From the NCBI GenBank assembly GCA_029979405.1, contig JAPOHM010000082.1, forward strand, positions 1 through 6,560: a stretch of 6,560 nt of DNA, given 5' to 3'. Under the pieces are notes generated by a model. It had not been told where the DNA came from and searched no databases. It worked only from the letters and a program-made list of their open reading frames with translations. Shown one piece after another: positions 6,435 through 6,560 of this stretch (its first letter is position 1; every line of letters starts with the position of its first letter). Origin of the DNA: Methanobacteriota archaeon (GTDB taxonomy: Archaea; Thermoplasmatota; Poseidoniia; Poseidoniales; Poseidoniaceae). The translations under genes were made by a program, and so were the position numbers.

Positions 6435-6559
6435 TGTGGGAAATCTTCCACGGGGGGGTTGCACCAACTGCTAATGAAGGAGTTGTATGCCACGCTCTTG
6501 AGCGTGGTTCAGAGTGACTCTGCCTTTGGGATGGAAATTAAACCGTGGCAATACCCACA
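6435..6559 (+). ncRNA. Candidate structured RNA or small mobile element with complex inverted-repeat ends
   Basis: The left end TGTGGGAAATCTTCCACGG (6435-6453) and the right end CCGTGGCAATACCCACA (6543-6559) are inverted copies: TGTGGG pairs with CCCACA and CCACGG with CCGTGG, with unequal unpaired middles of 7 and 5 bases. Each end can also fold on itself (GTGG with CCAC on both sides). Inside are CAACT/AGTTG (6465-6469, 6481-6485), a hairpin CCACGCT-CTTG-AGCGTGG (6490-6507) whose loop is the stable CUUG tetraloop in plus-strand RNA, and CAGAG-TGA-CTCTG (6510-6522). The region is richer in G+C (about 54% over 6431-6530) than the coding DNA appears. A TATA box sits at the right distance. I could not match it to tRNA, 5S rRNA, SRP or RNase P RNA. 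Two partial frames cross it: plus from ATG 6474, and minus ending at TAG 6473-6471. The start of a real gene therefore cannot be excluded. Confidence 0.45.
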
Positions 6560-6560
6560 A

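Noticed and set aside
6389..6517. 42-codon plus-strand frame from ATG 6389
   Set aside because: It would place the TATA box inside the gene and runs through the paired segments. No recognisable protein results.
6474..6560. Start of a plus-strand gene at ATG 6474 (MKELYATLLSVVQ...)
   Set aside because: The frame is open to the edge, but the third-position G+C is about 66%, above what the neighbouring genes appear to use, the leader would be unusually long, and strong hairpins lie inside. Kept only as an alternative.
6471..6560. End of a minus-strand gene stopping at TAG 6473-6471
   Set aside because: The frame is open for 29 codons and has normal-looking codon use, but such a short open stretch is common by chance and the palindromes explain the sequence better. 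It cannot be excluded.

Overview
The window looks like chromosomal DNA from a moderately AT-rich archaeon, most likely a planktonic marine euryarchaeon of the Marine Group II (Poseidoniia) type. This assignment is an inference. Several start codons lie about 22 to 27 bases after the centre of a TATA-like box (4079-4084 before 4103, 4772-4783 before 4802) and have no Shine-Dalgarno sequence, as expected for leaderless archaeal transcripts. The small proteins with a WDG motif, Q/P-rich tails and membrane helices fit genomes of that group as I remember them. No marker gene proves the taxonomy.

Left part, minus strand (1-2850): a two-gene unit. The first gene encodes an unrecognised 127-residue protein. 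It overlaps by four bases (ATGA) the start of aceE, the E1 component of the pyruvate dehydrogenase complex of the homodimeric bacterial type. aceE is cut by the left window edge after 823 codons, so about the last 65-90 residues are missing. The overlap suggests the two are translated together.

Centre (2851-4047): a short divergent promoter region with a perfect 13-bp palindrome next to the minus-strand start, then a plus-strand DUF2817-type M14-like zinc carboxypeptidase with its metal-binding and catalytic residues intact.

Right part, plus strand (4103-6378): three small genes, at least two with their own promoter. They encode a Q/P-rich membrane protein with about three helices, a soluble WDG-motif protein with a beta-rich C-terminal domain, and a coiled-coil protein with two membrane helices. 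None has a function I can name. Their Q/M-rich segments, WDG motif and membrane helices suggest cell-envelope or membrane-associated accessory proteins.

Two non-coding stretches stand out. The first, 4604-4683, is an 80-base element closed by a 12-position inverted repeat, with a TATA-like tract correctly placed for a minus-strand transcript. The second, 6435-6559, lies behind a good TATA box. It has complex inverted-repeat ends, each of which can also fold on itself, and two tight internal hairpins, one with a CUUG tetraloop. It is either an undescribed structured RNA or a small inverted-repeat mobile element. These two are the best candidates for something new.
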